A DNA stretch of 64,000 bases from Leptasterias polaris (Eukaryota > Echinodermata > Asteroidea > Forcipulatida > Asteriidae): assembly GCA_037783415.1 (NCBI GenBank), contig JAZGTN010000014.1, positions 372,001-436,000 on the forward strand, in the 5' to 3' direction. Within the stretch, counting starts at the first letter, position 1. Every line of letters starts with the position of its first letter. Below are positions 12,601 through 25,282 of this stretch, piece by piece. A model generated the notes under the pieces. That model did not search any database. It was not told the origin of the DNA and saw only the letters and a list, made by a program, of their open reading frames with translations. A program made the position numbers and the translations under genes.

Positions 12601-13046
12601 TGTCAAGAAAACAATCAACGGTATTCAAAACAAATAAATGCACTGTTTAAGATCCACAGGATGCTGAGGCGAGGAGTCAAATATCTTTGATTCGTTTGAG
12701 AAGGGCAAGTCGATTCATCACTGACGTGATGGCTAGTGATCATCAGAATACACAACAAGTTTGTTGAAGATTGTTGTGTATATATAGTTATTTGACTTGT
12801 TATATACACTTAGGATTGCGTAACCACTGCCATCTTCAGCTTCCTTTGATAATTACAAACTTTCCGATTTCAAGGGAAAGATTGACATTATTTGGGTTTG
12901 GGGGACCTTTTGCCGTCATAAACCGCGTTTCATCGCTGTCTTTTTTCGACCCAAGTGAACATTAAGTTGAATTGCAAATACAAGATTACGTTGTCGCCTT
13001 TTGGCAAAATGAATCTATTGTCATTATCAAAGGCGGGAAGACTGTA
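9614..13046. other. No supported gene
   Basis: Includes a repeat segment at 9822-9940 (GAGAAAGACTCTGCTAGGGT...TCCTTTTGGTTGGTAAGCAG) shared with 27893-28010, a poly-G run near 11150 and a GC-rich patch at 12360-12480. Open frames here are short and AT-biased. Confidence 0.4.
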
Positions 13047-13607
13047 AGACATCGTAATCCATTTTCATCTTTAGGTATCTCTGAATTTTTCTCGCAAAGA
13101 AGTTGTTGATATAGGGTTTTTCGTGAACAAAAATGAATCAAAGTTCCTAAACAAGAACAAAAATACGGAGGCTAATCTAAGACATCGTAATCCGTTTGAG
13201 TGCTTAGGTCGTTCTGAAATGTTCTTGCAAAGTTGTTGATATAGAAAGCCTATAGGGCTTAAATTCATGAACAAAGCAAAAGAATCAAAGTTCCTCACAA
13301 GGAAAAACATACTGAGGCTAATCTAGTAAGACAACGTCATCCATTTTCATGATAAGGTATCTTTGAAGTTTTCTCGCAAAAAAGTTGTTGATATAGGGCT
13401 TTTCATGAACAAAAAAGAACAAAAGTTGCTCACAAGGACAAACATATATTACGGACGCTAATCCAAGACATCCTCATCCATGTTCATGTTTAAGTATAGG
13501 GGGCCCTATCTCTGAAGTTTTCTCGCAAAGTTCTTGATTAAAGGCTTGTCATTTGAAACAAAGAATCAAAGTTCTTCACGTGAACGAACATACGGAGGCT
13601 AATCTAA
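13047..13607. repeat. Tandem array, four diverged copies of ~140 bp
   Basis: Copies start at 13047, 13180, 13329 and 13466. Each begins AGACATCGTAATCC or a variant, has TTGTTGATATAGGGCTTTTC and ends with GGAGGCTAATCTA. Divergence and indels between copies suggest an old array. Confidence 0.85.
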
Positions 13608-14140
13608 ACAATGTACTGTACTAATAAACGCAAATAACCCACAGTACATGCTCTGATTTACAGTACTTACACGTGCCGGGAGACATTTAATTTCTACATT
13701 TTTACGCGCGCTGTTTTTCTAAGTGCAAACAGTTGGAGCCCACATGTTTACATTGGAGGTTTACGAAAATTGCCAATAAATTTAATGGCATCACAGCTGA
13801 AGAGTATTTGCAGGCTCAGTTAACATGTACAACACAGTCCGATGGTTTACGATCACTTGTATGCCATTAATAGGCGTATTCACAAAATGTGGTTACGTTG
13901 CATCGTTGCATGCAATGCAGGGAACAGTCTGTGACATAAAAATCACCCAAAAGTCAAGGTGAATGATAATGGAAGAATTAAAGAATGGTATACCTTTGGT
14001 GCTATACTCCAAAAATGATTGACCATAAGATCTTACTTGCAGCCGTTGATAATGCATAACAATTTGAAAAACGATTCCCTTCTCAGGAAGAATGGTTTTA
14101 AGAGAAAGCCAAATGGATTCAAAACATGTTCGTTCTGAGA

Positions 14141-14196
14141 AACGTTTCATGCATAAAACGTTTCATGCATAAAACGTTTCATGCATAAAACGTTTC
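14141..14196. repeat. Minisatellite, 16-bp unit
   Basis: AACGTTTCATGCATAA repeated about 3.5 times. Confidence 0.9.
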
Positions 14197-14759
14197 TCAA
14201 GATTGTGTATCCCAAAACAGATGTTTCTTCCCGCTTGGACAAACCGCTCCAGATTTTCGGCGATATCTCAAAAACGCTACTCCCTTTTTGAAATGAAATT
14301 TTCACAGGTTAGTTTCATTTGTATAGGGCCTATATATATCTACATTTACATAGAATTAAAACAATCGAATGATTCCAAAAACCAAAGGTATAACTTGTCT
14401 TTAACTTCAATATGATGTTGTAAGATTGGTCAACAGCACTTAACAAGGCGAAATTTGCACTGTACTGCTCTTTAGAAATACAGCAATTATCAGGGTTAGT
14501 TACCTCCACCAGATAGGATTGGATAAGAAAAAATCTAAATGCAATACAAGCACATAACTAGCCAGGTGATGGTGTGTTTTATGGGCAACTGTTTTGGGGG
14601 CGCTATACAGCAGCATAGCCCTGTAGTCACTTTTGATGAGCAGTCAACCATTGACAACAAAATCTACTACTGTATAAAGGGCAAGAACTACATATGGCTA
14701 TTAATTCAAGAGGCTTTCAAAACAGTTTCATATCATGGTGCAGACTTTTTTATCAGCCT

Positions 14760-14945
14760 GGGCCCAATTTCATAAAGCATGTAAGCACACAAAATTTGCT
14801 AAGCACAGAAAAACACTGCTTAGCTGAAACTGGTTACCAGCCAAAAGTGTACACTGTTTTCACTGGTGCCCAACTCATTTTTTGCTTAGCATAGACATTT
14901 CCTAAGCAGTGATGTTTTGCTTAACAGCTTTATGAAATTGGGCCC
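14760..14945. mobile_element. MITE of the GGGCCCAATTTC-ended family (186 bp)
   Basis: GGGCCCAATTTCATAAAGC at the left mirrors GCTTTATGAAATTGGGCCC at the right; GCTAAGCA-type palindromes inside. Confidence 0.85.
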
Positions 14946-15410
14946 AGGTGACTTTAATTTTATTGCTAAGAAATCGGGGTGTGATTTATACTACAATGAC
15001 AATGTGTTCGAAAATAAAACATCGAAATGAAATAAATACATGAAACTTAAAACACTAATACAGAAACTCAAAGAAAAATTATTTAAGTATTAATTGGTAC
15101 ATAAATGAAAACAACATCATACAAAATGTAACACTTCATGAAGTTATTTGTGAACGTGAACAACAATTGAGCAGAATACACTTACATACATGTACATTAT
15201 CTTGAAGTTCATGGTGGTCCATATCTTCTCCCTTCGAAAATGGATAGGAATTGAACAGAGTTAAGGACTAATAAAGGACGGCAGCTATACAAACTTAACT
15301 TTCCCCAAGACAACATTAATATGTGCATATATTATATGCACAATATACTTTGTTGTTCAAGTTTCATCATATAATGTAGAGGGCGATTAATTAAACTACA
15401 ATTATTTTAA

Positions 15411-15800
15411 AGGTATAGGGTCGTAGATTGGTGCCTCCAAAAATGGATGTCCTTAGGTGAGAAGCACTGCAGCTGATGGAGGATTTAATATGGTTGGAAT
15501 CAATTTTCACCCAAACTCATTTGAATCTGAGATACATTCACGCATAAAATTGTTTCTCAGATGTATGTGGGGTGGTGTCCGTTTGCGAATGCTGCAGTCA
15601 GAGATGCGGTTGGTACTCGCTTTCTCGCTAACCGTGGATGGATTCAACGTTCTCGTGAAAATACCACGAGTTTTTCCTATTATCTCAGCAAGTAGACACT
15701 GTATTCAGCTGAAACTTTCACATATGTGGCTGTATTGTATCTTTCTTTATAATTTTGCCCATAAATAAGCATTGACAAAAACCAATCTACGATTCTATCT
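15411..15800. mobile_element. TTAA-flanked MITE (390 bp)
   Basis: TTAA at 15407-15410 and 15801-15804 flank inverted ends AGGTATAGGGTCGTAGATTG and CAATCTACGATTCTATCT. The TTAA duplication is typical of the piggyBac and Kolobok superfamilies. A relative lies at 30067 in inverse orientation. Confidence 0.8.
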
Positions 15801-15804
15801 TTAA

Positions 15805-17618
15805 AATAAAAATAGAATCTAACACAAAAATGATGTGTCTTTGAGTTTGAAAATACATTCATACTGCCTACCATCATAGTATGTGCATACTGTTTACAAT
15901 CGGCAGAATCCTTCTTTGAGCAACGTATGTGGAAATACTCCAGAAAGACCACAATCAACATAAAATTTACTGAATTTCTCTAGAGACCTAGCTAAATCAC
16001 TGGCCTAGAAGATTAATTGAATTCTCTAACAAATTGCTCTTCTCTGACCGATACGGTGAATGGAATTTTCGTGAAATTATGAGCAGACAGAGTCGCTAAT
16101 CCGAAAGTCAAGACAACGGTACAGCATTCAGTAGTGTTGGAATAAAACTTAAAATAATTTGTAATCCAACTCGCTTAGAATCTAACATTTGCATGAATCG
16201 AATGGCCTTTCTTAAATTTATACCGTTGAAAAGTTGTAACATTCTCGTGAGAGACATTGATACAGCATTTGAATTAAACAAATGTATTTAACAAACGGGA
16301 ACGGCCTTTCTGAAAGTCATACTGTTGGGAAGTTGTATACCTTTCTAAATATCCTTCATTTGCAGGCTTTTAAATGTGTAGTTCTTAGTTTATGCAGCTT
16401 TCACATATTGAAATGCCTTTCATTCAAATATCAAAAACAAGACAACATCCGCTGAAAAATACCCGTTTTTCAAAAGATATACCTTCATGTTAAATGTGCA
16501 TGCAATTTTTTGAGACCTTGCAGAAACGTAATGGCAATTGTGAAAAAAAAAATTGCAATGCTTTTACGTACAACGGGAATCCAACATTTTTGCACATGGA
16601 AAAGACGATAGTCAACAAAACAATGACCAATTAGTGATGTTGCAAACTATGTGAACATCACAGTGCGAGTGCATTTTTAAAAACTAGAACCGATAAAATA
16701 ACTGAAGCGATATCATATCAGACGGCCATCACACACACCGAAAAAAACTAACAATAACAATAAATCAACGCAACTAAAAACTAAAATAAATAATATAAAA
16801 AAATGCTCTATAAATCTCAAGTTATTCATTCTTTAATTATACAGACGTTGCAACCAAAAGTTTTTTCGTTGTTGGAGTTGTTAAACAGCAAATCATGTAG
16901 GGTGGTTCACAAAACTCTCGTACTAAAAACATTTCCGTAAAAGTGCAAATAAGGGTTTATCAAGTGACCTTGTTTAAAGATGTTAGCTTAAATGTTGGCA
17001 GATTTAATTTTTTTATTTAATTTTAAATAGCAACTTTTTATAGATACGAAAAAACTTTTAGGCTGTTATTTAAGTTATTGCACTGACAAGTGGCAGTTAA
17101 TTAAAAACAAAAACGAATTATTGTAGAGAGATCTTGACATTATCTCATGTCCATCAGCCATGTACAGAAAATTTGCTTGTTATATGTACTTTGTGCATTG
17201 TCCGTGTTGCATTATGCAAAAGTATCTGCATGTTGTTTTTTTAAACTTTTGCAACAGCTTCATCTGCCAAAATTCGTTCAGATAAAACATTCTTTGAAAA
17301 GGGTTACTATGACGAAAATCGTGCCAGGCAACTTTAACGAACTGTTGCGTAAAATCACGTAAACTATTCTAAATACTTAAATAGTTCCGAAAATCACGGG
17401 TTAGAAAAATACATTTCCTGCTGTCTTTCTGAACATGCTGTTTTATACTAAGTATTTGAGGCTTCGCATGAATGTTGCAGAGTAAACAGAAAACAACCAC
17501 CATTACCATTAACACGTGCAAATAGTATCCACAGTAATATATTTGCAGTAATGCCATTGAAATGTGGTAATCTATCAACATAGTTATGTCGTGTTCAATC
17601 AAGGTTGTCTTACAGCTT
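15805..17618. other. No gene seen
   Basis: AT-rich sequence with poly-A runs and frequent stops in all frames. Confidence 0.4.
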
Positions 17619-17622
17619 TTAA

Positions 17623-18117
17623 AGGTAGGATATATTTTTGGTAATTGTCAAAGACAAGTATTCTCACTTGGTGTATCCCAACATATGAATACAAATAACA
17701 AACCTGTGAAAATTTGGGCTCAATTGGTCATCGAAGTTGCAAGAAAATAACGAAAGAAAAAACGACCCTCGAATTAGAATTGTTTGCTTTAAGATGTCTA
17801 AAAAGGGCTAGCCTTTTTTCAAATTCAAATTCTTTGATGGAAAATTACCTCTTTCTCAAAACTACATTACTTCAAAGGGTGTAATTTCGAACAATGTTTT
17901 ATCGTTGGCAGGGGTCTGGTTGTACACATCTTAAGATGACAGTTTTTATACTTTTGTATAACCTTGACAGCCCCTGTCCAACTTGTAATCATTGTGTATA
18001 TGTCTAAAGATTTAAAATAAATAAATAAATAATATCAACAGCTCTCCAGTGCTCTGTACCAAGTAAGTTTTTATGGTCGTTAATTTTTAGAGTAATTACC
18101 AAAGGTGTACACTCCCT
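17623..18117. mobile_element. TTAA-flanked MITE (495 bp, enlarged copy)
   Basis: TTAA at 17619-17622 and 18118-18121; ends AGGTAGGATAT and ACACTCCCT. Shares TGGTAATTGTCAAAGACAAG and CACTTGGTGTATCCCAACAT in inverse orientation with the 28478 copy. About 130 bp near 17890-18030 have no partner there and may be an insertion. Confidence 0.8.
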
Positions 18118-19788
18118 TTAAACAATCCAACACTGAAATTCTACATGGCTGAAATGTTCTAACGAAGGGTCGTGATACAGCAAGATAGTGTGTGTGCAAG
18201 ATGGATCAGTGAAAGGAAAGATTCCAGTATGCTATGTTTACATAGGTCAGGAAAAAATCAAACGATGTTCCAAATTGTCCAGGTCTTGATGCATTAAGCG
18301 CGGTAAGAATTACTTTTAAAGGGAGTGCACAGACTGATGATAACATCATTCATCACAACTGTGTATAGTTCATAAAACGATTCAAAACCCCAGGCCTGAA
18401 ATTATACGGAGGCCCCGGAGACCATGGCCTTTAGATTTGTTGGCCCTTAGTGCCCCTTCAAAAGTTTCCCATAGACTTAAAGATGATTCAATGAAAGTTT
18501 CCACTGAAAGTGCCCTTTGCATATTATAAAAATTGCCTTGACTTCTCAAAGACGAAATACCAGGCGTGAAACCCAGATTTGTGTTTCGCTGGTATAATGA
18601 AAAATTTTCTCAAGTGAGATTCATATATGACATGTATGAGAAGTAATTAACAGAAATGTTAAGAATAGTGTAGTTGAACAGCGACTTGTTTACAAGGCAC
18701 ATGTAATAAACATTCCCTTCTCACTCTACTTTCAATTTACCGGGAATTCTTCTTCTTGATCTTGCTGGGAATGGCTGCTATTGAGAAGACTCCATGTTGC
18801 TTTTCAGTCTCAGGTACTGTAAAGAATGAACCGAAACAAACTGGTAAAATTGATTTCAAACCTTTTTTCTTAACAGAGCAAACCCACGTTGCATTTGTGA
18901 TGATCGCACGGACAATCCTATATTTGAATTTAAGGTGAAACTATATACATGTGACATGTGCAAGGACAGATTGAAGTTTTGTAAATACAGTATGCACTAT
19001 CCAACGCCATAATCAAGGGAACAACTTTGTGCAGACAATTAGCAACTGTTTCAAAAGGTTGTTCAGGCCTAATACTTCATAGAGGCAACAGGCCACTATT
19101 AATTGCCTTTATGCCCCTTGAAATGTTCTAATATAAATTTACATTTTCCTCACAGAGGTGCCCTGTACCAAGGAGCAAACGTCTTGGCCCCCTTCCAAAA
19201 CCGGAGCACTGGCCTGGTTGATTAAGAGAAAGTTACATTAGTTTTATCATTAGTTTTATCGTTATTTTCCCAATATGGCATAAATCTTTATCAATCTTCA
19301 CATTTTTTTTTTTTTAATATCTCTTTTTAGGATGTGGTCTTTCACCACCAAACTACCCACTCCTTGCCTGGGACCAGGCCTACAAAATATCAGATTCCAA
19401 ACATTTGGGGGTTGAGTTTTAGAGTGGAGTGCAAAGGGGGGGGGGGGGGGGTGAAGGTTTGTATAGCAAGAGACACTAAAATGATTTCAAAGATGAGCAT
19501 GTTTAACTTGATACTATTAAGGTTCAATAACACCCATATACAAAGCAATGATATGGACTCTGGACGAACATTTCTATCTGGGAGAGCCATGGCTGAAAAA
19601 AATCTTCCATCTGGTTTTGGAACTAAAAGCATCAAGTTCATAAAGTCAGTATTATACTGGATCAACATCTTTATCAAACTGTGTTTATCATTAAATGGAA
19701 ATATCATCAGCTTCAAATACTTCAGATGAGTAACTTGATTTGTTTTCGTTTTCTCATTTTGACAGTTCGATGTCACTTGGTATTTCGA
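18118..19788. other. Repeat fragments, no gene
   Basis: An unclassified repeat at 18395-18570 (GGCCTGAAATTATACGGAGG...AAAAGTTTCCCATAGACT) recurs at 47868-48295. Related fragments with AGAGGTGCCC and ACCAAGGA occur near 19150, 21180 and 43440. A poly-G run lies at 19435. Confidence 0.5.
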
Positions 19789-19898
19789 GGTCCCTTTAAA
19801 GTATGAAAAAGCAAGTGAAGCCTGTATTCTAATACAACCTTGAAGGCTGTATTCTAATACAGCCTTCACTTGCTTTTTCATACTTAATAAAAGGGACC
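19789..19898. mobile_element. Palindromic MITE or hairpin (110 bp)
   Basis: Left arm GGTCCCTTTAAAGTATGAAA...GTATTCTAATACA mirrors right arm TGTATTCTAATACAGCC...TAATAAAAGGGACC with a very short loop. Confidence 0.85.
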
Positions 19899-20014
19899 TA
19901 CTATAATAACATAACTTAACAGTGTATTTTAATTTCAAAAAAGTACTTAAATTGATAAGTATTTTGAAAGAAATACAGCCTTTCACACAGGTGTTAATGA
20001 GAAGATATAATGTG

Positions 20015-20310
20015 TACAATCTAATACTTCCGGGTCAGAATTGACCCAGTTTCGTGGTCCCAGGTGTCCTGACCCATGTCTGGATTATGGCGATCCAAAT
20101 TCTGTGGAAAATTACCCAGAAACAGGTCAAACTAATGCAGAACCCGAGCTAAAATTCAATTCTCAACAGAGATGGATTAGCCTGACCCAGAGATGATCCA
20201 GAGATGGGTTAGCCTGACCCAGAGATGGGTTAGCATGACCCAGATATGAGTCAGGTCCCATGGGACCCAGTATCCCGGTCAATTCTGACCCGGGAGTTTT
20301 TTCAAGTCTA
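20015..20310. mobile_element. MITE, CCGGGTCAG-ended family (~296 bp)
   Basis: Left CCGGGTCAGAATTGACCC and right GGTCAATTCTGACCCGGGAG are inverted; the middle repeats GACCCAGAGATGGGTTAGC. Confidence 0.75.
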
Positions 20311-21257
20311 TGCACATTTCCTTTCAGAGGTAGATCAAAACCTCTACAATTTTAATTTCCTTTTAATCATAAAACCTCCAACACTTTCAATCTTGCCCCA
20401 GATACCTATTTCTCAAATGAAGCGGACACAACGTAAAACTAATATCTGCTAGGCAATGAAAGCATAAAGCAGCAACTACAATTGAGAACCCTTCAATTGA
20501 TTTGATATGACAGGTATCTCCCCCGAGCTTTATTCTGCAAGTGACATCATCGGGATCCTTTCCAAGATTGATGGTATCATCATGTGCGCACACATGCCTA
20601 CAGATCTTGTTAGTACTACTAAACTATAGTATGATTATCAGGGTTTCGGGCACTGGCGTGATATTACATTTCAAAAATAAATTTCTAAGTAAACATATGT
20701 TAGGCCATTTTGTTATAGTATACCTCGAATTTCCCCAGGCTTGCGTGCAGCATTTATGAGGGAAATGGAACAATGACTATGACCACAAACAGTGTCACTT
20801 AGACCTTGCTACCATACAGTACATAGGCCCTATGCAAATACACTGATATTCATGTTCATATAAACCGTACATAATTAGACATATCATAGTACTTCCACAT
20901 GAAAATGAGAATTAAAAATTTACACAGTTTATTTTCTTAATTGTATTTAATGTTTGTATATTTTAATTTTTGGGGCCATACTACCTACCACTCCCAAGAA
21001 TTTTTCTGACTAATCAAACAAACAAAAATTAACTTGATAACCCTTTTAACAAGCGGTTTAAGGGTTAATTGATCATCCATCGCAGCACCAGCCTGCTTAC
21101 TTAACAGAGGCAGCAGGGACAATAACCTCCATGCCTGCCTGCCTTGGTTCCTCTCGACAAGTTCCAGTATTACTTTTCTCTCATAGAGGTGCCATTTACC
21201 AAGGAAAAAAAAAGGTTGTGCCCTCATGACAAGCTTGATGTATCAGACTGTATTTCT

Positions 21258-21775
21258 TATAACTCTAAAAACATCTGAGTAAGAATTGACCCTGATCCGG
21301 ATCATGTGGACAGTGGGGTATGACCCATTTTTGTCGATATAGACCTTTCTATTGCAACGTCACAGCCCGAGTTTTTGCCAACCGAGGTTGGAAAACTATG
21401 GAAAGCCATAACTGCAAATCAAAAACAGATAGCCATACATTTTTTTAGTTTGTAGCAATGTTACAATATTCAAAAATTGTGTTGAATTTGTTGGAAACAA
21501 ATCAACCAACCATGGAAGGTATTTCAGTTCATGAATCTTTACAGAAAATGTTGAATTTGGTCACAACATTTTTTAACACGATTGAATGTCTTGCTAACAT
21601 CCAGCCGTCCATGCCAACCGGTGCACTTTGTTTTTATCAACAATGGAAAGGTCTATATGACCCGGAATCTGTGTCAAAATTACTCAGACATGAGTCAAAA
21701 AATGCAGAATACGAGTTGAAATTCCACTTTTTAACCACTTTCCAGGTCAGCCTGACCCAGAGTTTGTGTACAACT
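21258..21775. mobile_element. MITE, CCGGGTCAG-ended family, split by another MITE
   Basis: Fragments AACTCTAAAAACATCTGAGT...GTGGGGTATGACCCATTTTTG and ATGACCCGGAATCTGTGTC...AGGTCAGCCTGACCC lie on either side of the 312-bp insertion. Confidence 0.6.
21342..21653. mobile_element. Nested MITE with TATA target-site duplication (312 bp)
   Basis: Ends GACCTTTCTATTG and CAATGGAAAGGTC are inverted (12 of 13 match). TATA occurs directly on both sides (21338-21341 and 21654-21657). The host repeat resumes after it. Confidence 0.8.
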
Positions 21776-22312
21776 GTAGGCCTACAACCAACGGGTCTCA
21801 TTTATCTGAAGAAAATGAGAATGAAAATTAGCTGCTTTTTTAAAGAAGCTAAAATCAAAATTCAAAAGTCTGATTTCAATTAAAAGTTCTCATCCCTACT
21901 TCTAAAAGCAACTGCGTTCAAAAAGTGAAAAAATACAACAAGCTCTTTACAAAATCAATGCTGCTTCATCCAAATCAAAAGTGAAATCTTTACCGTTACC
22001 CTCAATGATAAAAATGACATATACATGAAAACTGATTTTGTTTAACTGCACAAATGCATCTGTTTATATTGAACATCTGAAAAAATAGGGCAAAATTTTA
22101 CGGGTTAATAGACTTCATTACATGATTAGAGTTTGATTTGCTGCTGTACATGTGTTGATGGAAGCTTAACCACGTTCAAATTTAACCAGGTGTAAAATGA
22201 AAGTGACATCTGTGTGATGGACGCGTGTATTGTACATGTTGGTGATGGTAGGATTAGCCCTGTTTTTTCGCTTGTATTCACTGCTTTTAAAGTTCATCCT
22301 GTACATGTATAT

Positions 22313-22491
22313 CCAGAGCTGCCAAGAGATTTTGTCCAACAATCAGGGAGGTATTTAGAATTACATTCAACATAAAAGGGAAAAGGTTCCCGCAGTCAGG
22401 GAGTTTTTCAAATTTGTTCATGAGACCATGGAAAGATTGGTTTAGTTTCAGGTAACTTTCTACCGAATTAGGCAGAGTCGGCAACTCTGAC
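22313..22491. mobile_element. Possible hAT-type MITE
   Basis: Ends CAGAGCTGCCAAG and GGCAACTCTG are roughly inverted; CAGAGTTGCC-like ends are common in hAT derivatives. No target duplication seen, so weak. Confidence 0.4.
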
Positions 22492-22588
22492 AATGGTGAC
22501 TTGTCCCCACCGGAACGGTGTCACGAGTAGCAAATGACAGCAAGGTATGTGTGCGTGCCAATTTGACAGTCTCATATCAAATCCACAG

Positions 22589-22676
22589 TCCCACTAGTAG
22601 TGAAAGTGATATCACAAATCCTGTCAGTGATACAGGGATCAGCATCTCACTCAGCGATAGTGATTCTGATATCTGA
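22589..22676 (+). CDS. Candidate terminal exon with acidic C-terminus and polyA signal
   Basis: After an acceptor-like ccacag, one frame reads TSSESDITNPVSDTGISISL and then SDSDSDI before TGA (22674-22676). AATAAA follows at 22704-22709. The Ser/Asp-rich ending plus nearby signal looks like the end of a plus-strand gene or an expressed transposon. No partner exon with matching phase was found upstream. Confidence 0.3.
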
Positions 22677-22709
22677 AGATGCATTTAAATTGCATTCTTG
22701 TCAAATAAA

Positions 22710-23567
22710 GCCGATATGAAATGTTCTATTAAAGGATATCAGGAACAAAACCCGCCTTCAGGGACTACTTCTTTATATGTACTCACTGCAACTGAAACAG
22801 TGCAAAAGTTATCATGAGGACAAAATGTGTGAAATAGAGTTATGTTAATTACTTTGGCTGATTGATGTTTCGTGTCCCCCCCCCCCCCCCCACCTGTTTG
22901 TTTTTGTGTTTCTTTCAAAAAGTTGTTCATCTTACAGTTACAGGTCAACTACTATAAAGAACATGTTGTGTACATAACATACAATGTAAGTAGGCCCCTG
23001 TTTCGGTCAGGGGGAAGCAGAACCTCCTCTTCTTTTTACTATTACCTGCAGTGGTTTTTTTTTTTTTTTTTTTAATCTGTTTTGTTTTGACGCAGTGCCC
23101 TGACTTACACAAACTGTACATGTATCTTGTCCGCCATTTTGGGTGTCATTTTCTATAAGAGGTTCGGTCCATGTGAGGGGTGCACCAGGGAGTTAAACTG
23201 CTGGAAATGAGGATTGACTAAAATGTATTGTAATACACTGTTTACATTGTTCTGAGCATGCTCACATTTCCAAGAACAATGGATTTACCTGGTAAGTCTA
23301 AACCACCTATAGAGTCCCCAAAAGCTTCCTATTACTGTATTTGTACACTTATATGTAATTAATACAATGTAATTAAGTACATACATGTACATGAACATTA
23401 TAACAAAGATTTAATGTGCACATGGTGTACACTATGGCGCTATGGCGCTAATCAATGGCGCTAATCAAGCCCTCCTTACCCCTGGCCATTACCTTGATGC
23501 CTTTTGCAATGTTCTCATACAGCTGCACTTAGGTTACACTACAGTACATGTGGTATCAACCAGGCTT
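22710..23567. other. No gene seen
   Basis: Contains poly-C (22877) and poly-T (23056) runs and GTACATGTA-rich stretches. Confidence 0.4.
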
Positions 23568-23575
23568 TTATCTGT

Positions 23576-23957
23576 GTCGTGTTGTGGCCGAGATAACACC
23601 GCACTCAAGCTATGGTGTTTCTGATCAGCAGAGTGTGGGTTCGAGTCCCGGTTGTGACACTTGTTTCCTTTAAAGCAAGACATTTAACCATTTCTGCTAC
23701 GTCCTTCGGATGGAAGGTAATGTGTTGTGTAATGCACATAAAAGAACCTACATGTTTAGTGCACTAATCGTTAAAAGAAGGGATTCGCCCTGTGTTCCTA
23801 ATGTGGTTGGCTGCAAATTGCACCACAGCACATTGCAAACAATAACGTGGTGCTTTGTAAAGGAATAGGTCTTGATAAATACTGTTAGCGCTTAGAAACA
23901 TAGTGTTAAGTGTGGTATAAATGTAAAGTATTATTATCAAAGTATTATTATTATTTT
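23576..23957 (+). mobile_element. tRNA-derived SINE
   Basis: Head GTGGCCGAGA...GTGGGTTCGAGTCCCGGTTG, body AAGCAAGACATTTAACC and GTCCTTCGGATGGAAGG, tail of TATTATTA repeats. Box A is damaged. Confidence 0.75.
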
Positions 23958-24259
23958 ACATGTAATTTGGCTGAACATGCTCAAGAAGTGAAGGGTAATG
24001 TGCCCCAATGTACCTGTACATGTAGGTACACACTTCATCTGAGAATTACAAGTACAGCTGGAGTTGCATTTTTCTGCTCTGCCTACCGATAAATGCACAA
24101 ATAATTATATTCATGTGTGTTATGCATTCTATATGTGGTTAGCACATGTTTGATATTCAAGCATCATCGTTGATAGAAGGAAAATGTTGTGTTCTTTGAA
24201 CCATGCCAGCAAACATATGAGACTCTTTTCCAGTGTTTGACCTTAACTTTTTCTGAGAC

Positions 24260-24489
24260 TATACAGCAATCCTTCACCGATCTTGAACTCTTGGTGGCAG
24301 CAGATACCGCCATTATTGCGGTGGTACCTGGGTGGTACTGCGCTGCCTAGCGACGGGTTCAAATGATCGCCGTGTAGCCCAAACCTTATACCAGTCGCTA
24401 GGCAGCGCAGTACCACCCAGGTACACCGCAGTAATGGAGGCATATCTGCTGCCACCAAGAGTTCAAGATCGGTGAAGGATTGCTGTATA
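24260..24489. mobile_element. Long near-perfect hairpin / foldback element
   Basis: Arms of about 95 bp (24260-24353 and 24394-24489) are inverted with few mismatches: TATACAGCAATCCTTCACCG versus CGGTGAAGGATTGCTGTATA. Loop of 40 bp. The few mismatches suggest a young insertion or a constraint on pairing. Confidence 0.9.
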
Positions 24490-24766
24490 GGGAGCAAACA
24501 TATAGGAAAATGAGACTATAAGTATCGTGCTTGGTTTGGGCGTTACTTTTTCAGTGACTAGCCAGCAGGACCAGTTAGGTTTTCATTTCACTGGTTCGTC
24601 AGCTTTTGCACTTGTCCATAATTCATATTAAATGGGGATGCTTTTCGACACTGAACCAGCCAGCTTGATTACTTGGAGTGAATTCTGACTGGTCCTCATG
24701 TGTTTTAACTGGCAGTTGGCCAGCGGACCACTGTTAAGGGAGAATGCTGTTCAAACTGTAAACGGT

Positions 24767-24829
24767 AAAGCGGCAGCCAGGGGATCACCTACGATGCAAC
24801 CTGGGATCACGAGATCCCCTGGCTGCCTG
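24767..24829. repeat. Short palindrome
   Basis: GGCAGCCAGGGGATCACC is mirrored by GATCCCCTGGCTGCC. A similar unit (GGTGATCCCCTGGCTGCC) occurs at 36070. Confidence 0.7.
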
Positions 24830-25282
24830 GCTCTTCAAACTGGCGGGCTGTGTTAGTTCACAAAGTGAAAGGAAAACCACACAATTTCGAGGCATATTTT
24901 TGTGGATCATTATATTCTACTTTTTTTCATAACAAACGGTTTCAAACGCTTTTCACAGCCCAAATCACCAAATCCCAGGCAAAGTGTCCGCGTATCCCTT
25001 TAAGTTTTGTTACAAATGAACTCACTTATTATGGTTGCTTGTTTCAAAAACGTTATGGAGTCCATTGTTCCATGTTGTCAAAGACCCCACAAGGGCCCTT
25101 TCGTAAGCCCAGGCAAATGGTGTAAACTGAGGACACCCCTTTGTTTTCAATTTCTTTTGCCTTTTTGCGACGTTCGCCTAGGTTTTGTATACGGAAGCAA
25201 AGAGAGCATGGTACATGTATGTCATTGGTACATGTATGTCATTCTCCCTGATCCCTTTTGTTAAAGTCATGGGTTTAAATAC

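Noticed and set aside
19390..20019. 209-codon open frame on the minus strand
   Set aside because: It runs through the palindromic MITE at 19789-19898 and a poly-G tract, and the product is low in recognisable features; chance frame.
21458..21883. 141-codon open frame on the plus strand
   Set aside because: It spans the junction of two nested MITEs, so it is a by-product of insertion.
22287..22493. Candidate last exon of IQCC (frame containing YLKLNQ)
   Set aside because: It coincides with a repeat having CAGAGYTGCC-type ends and lacks a suitable acceptor.
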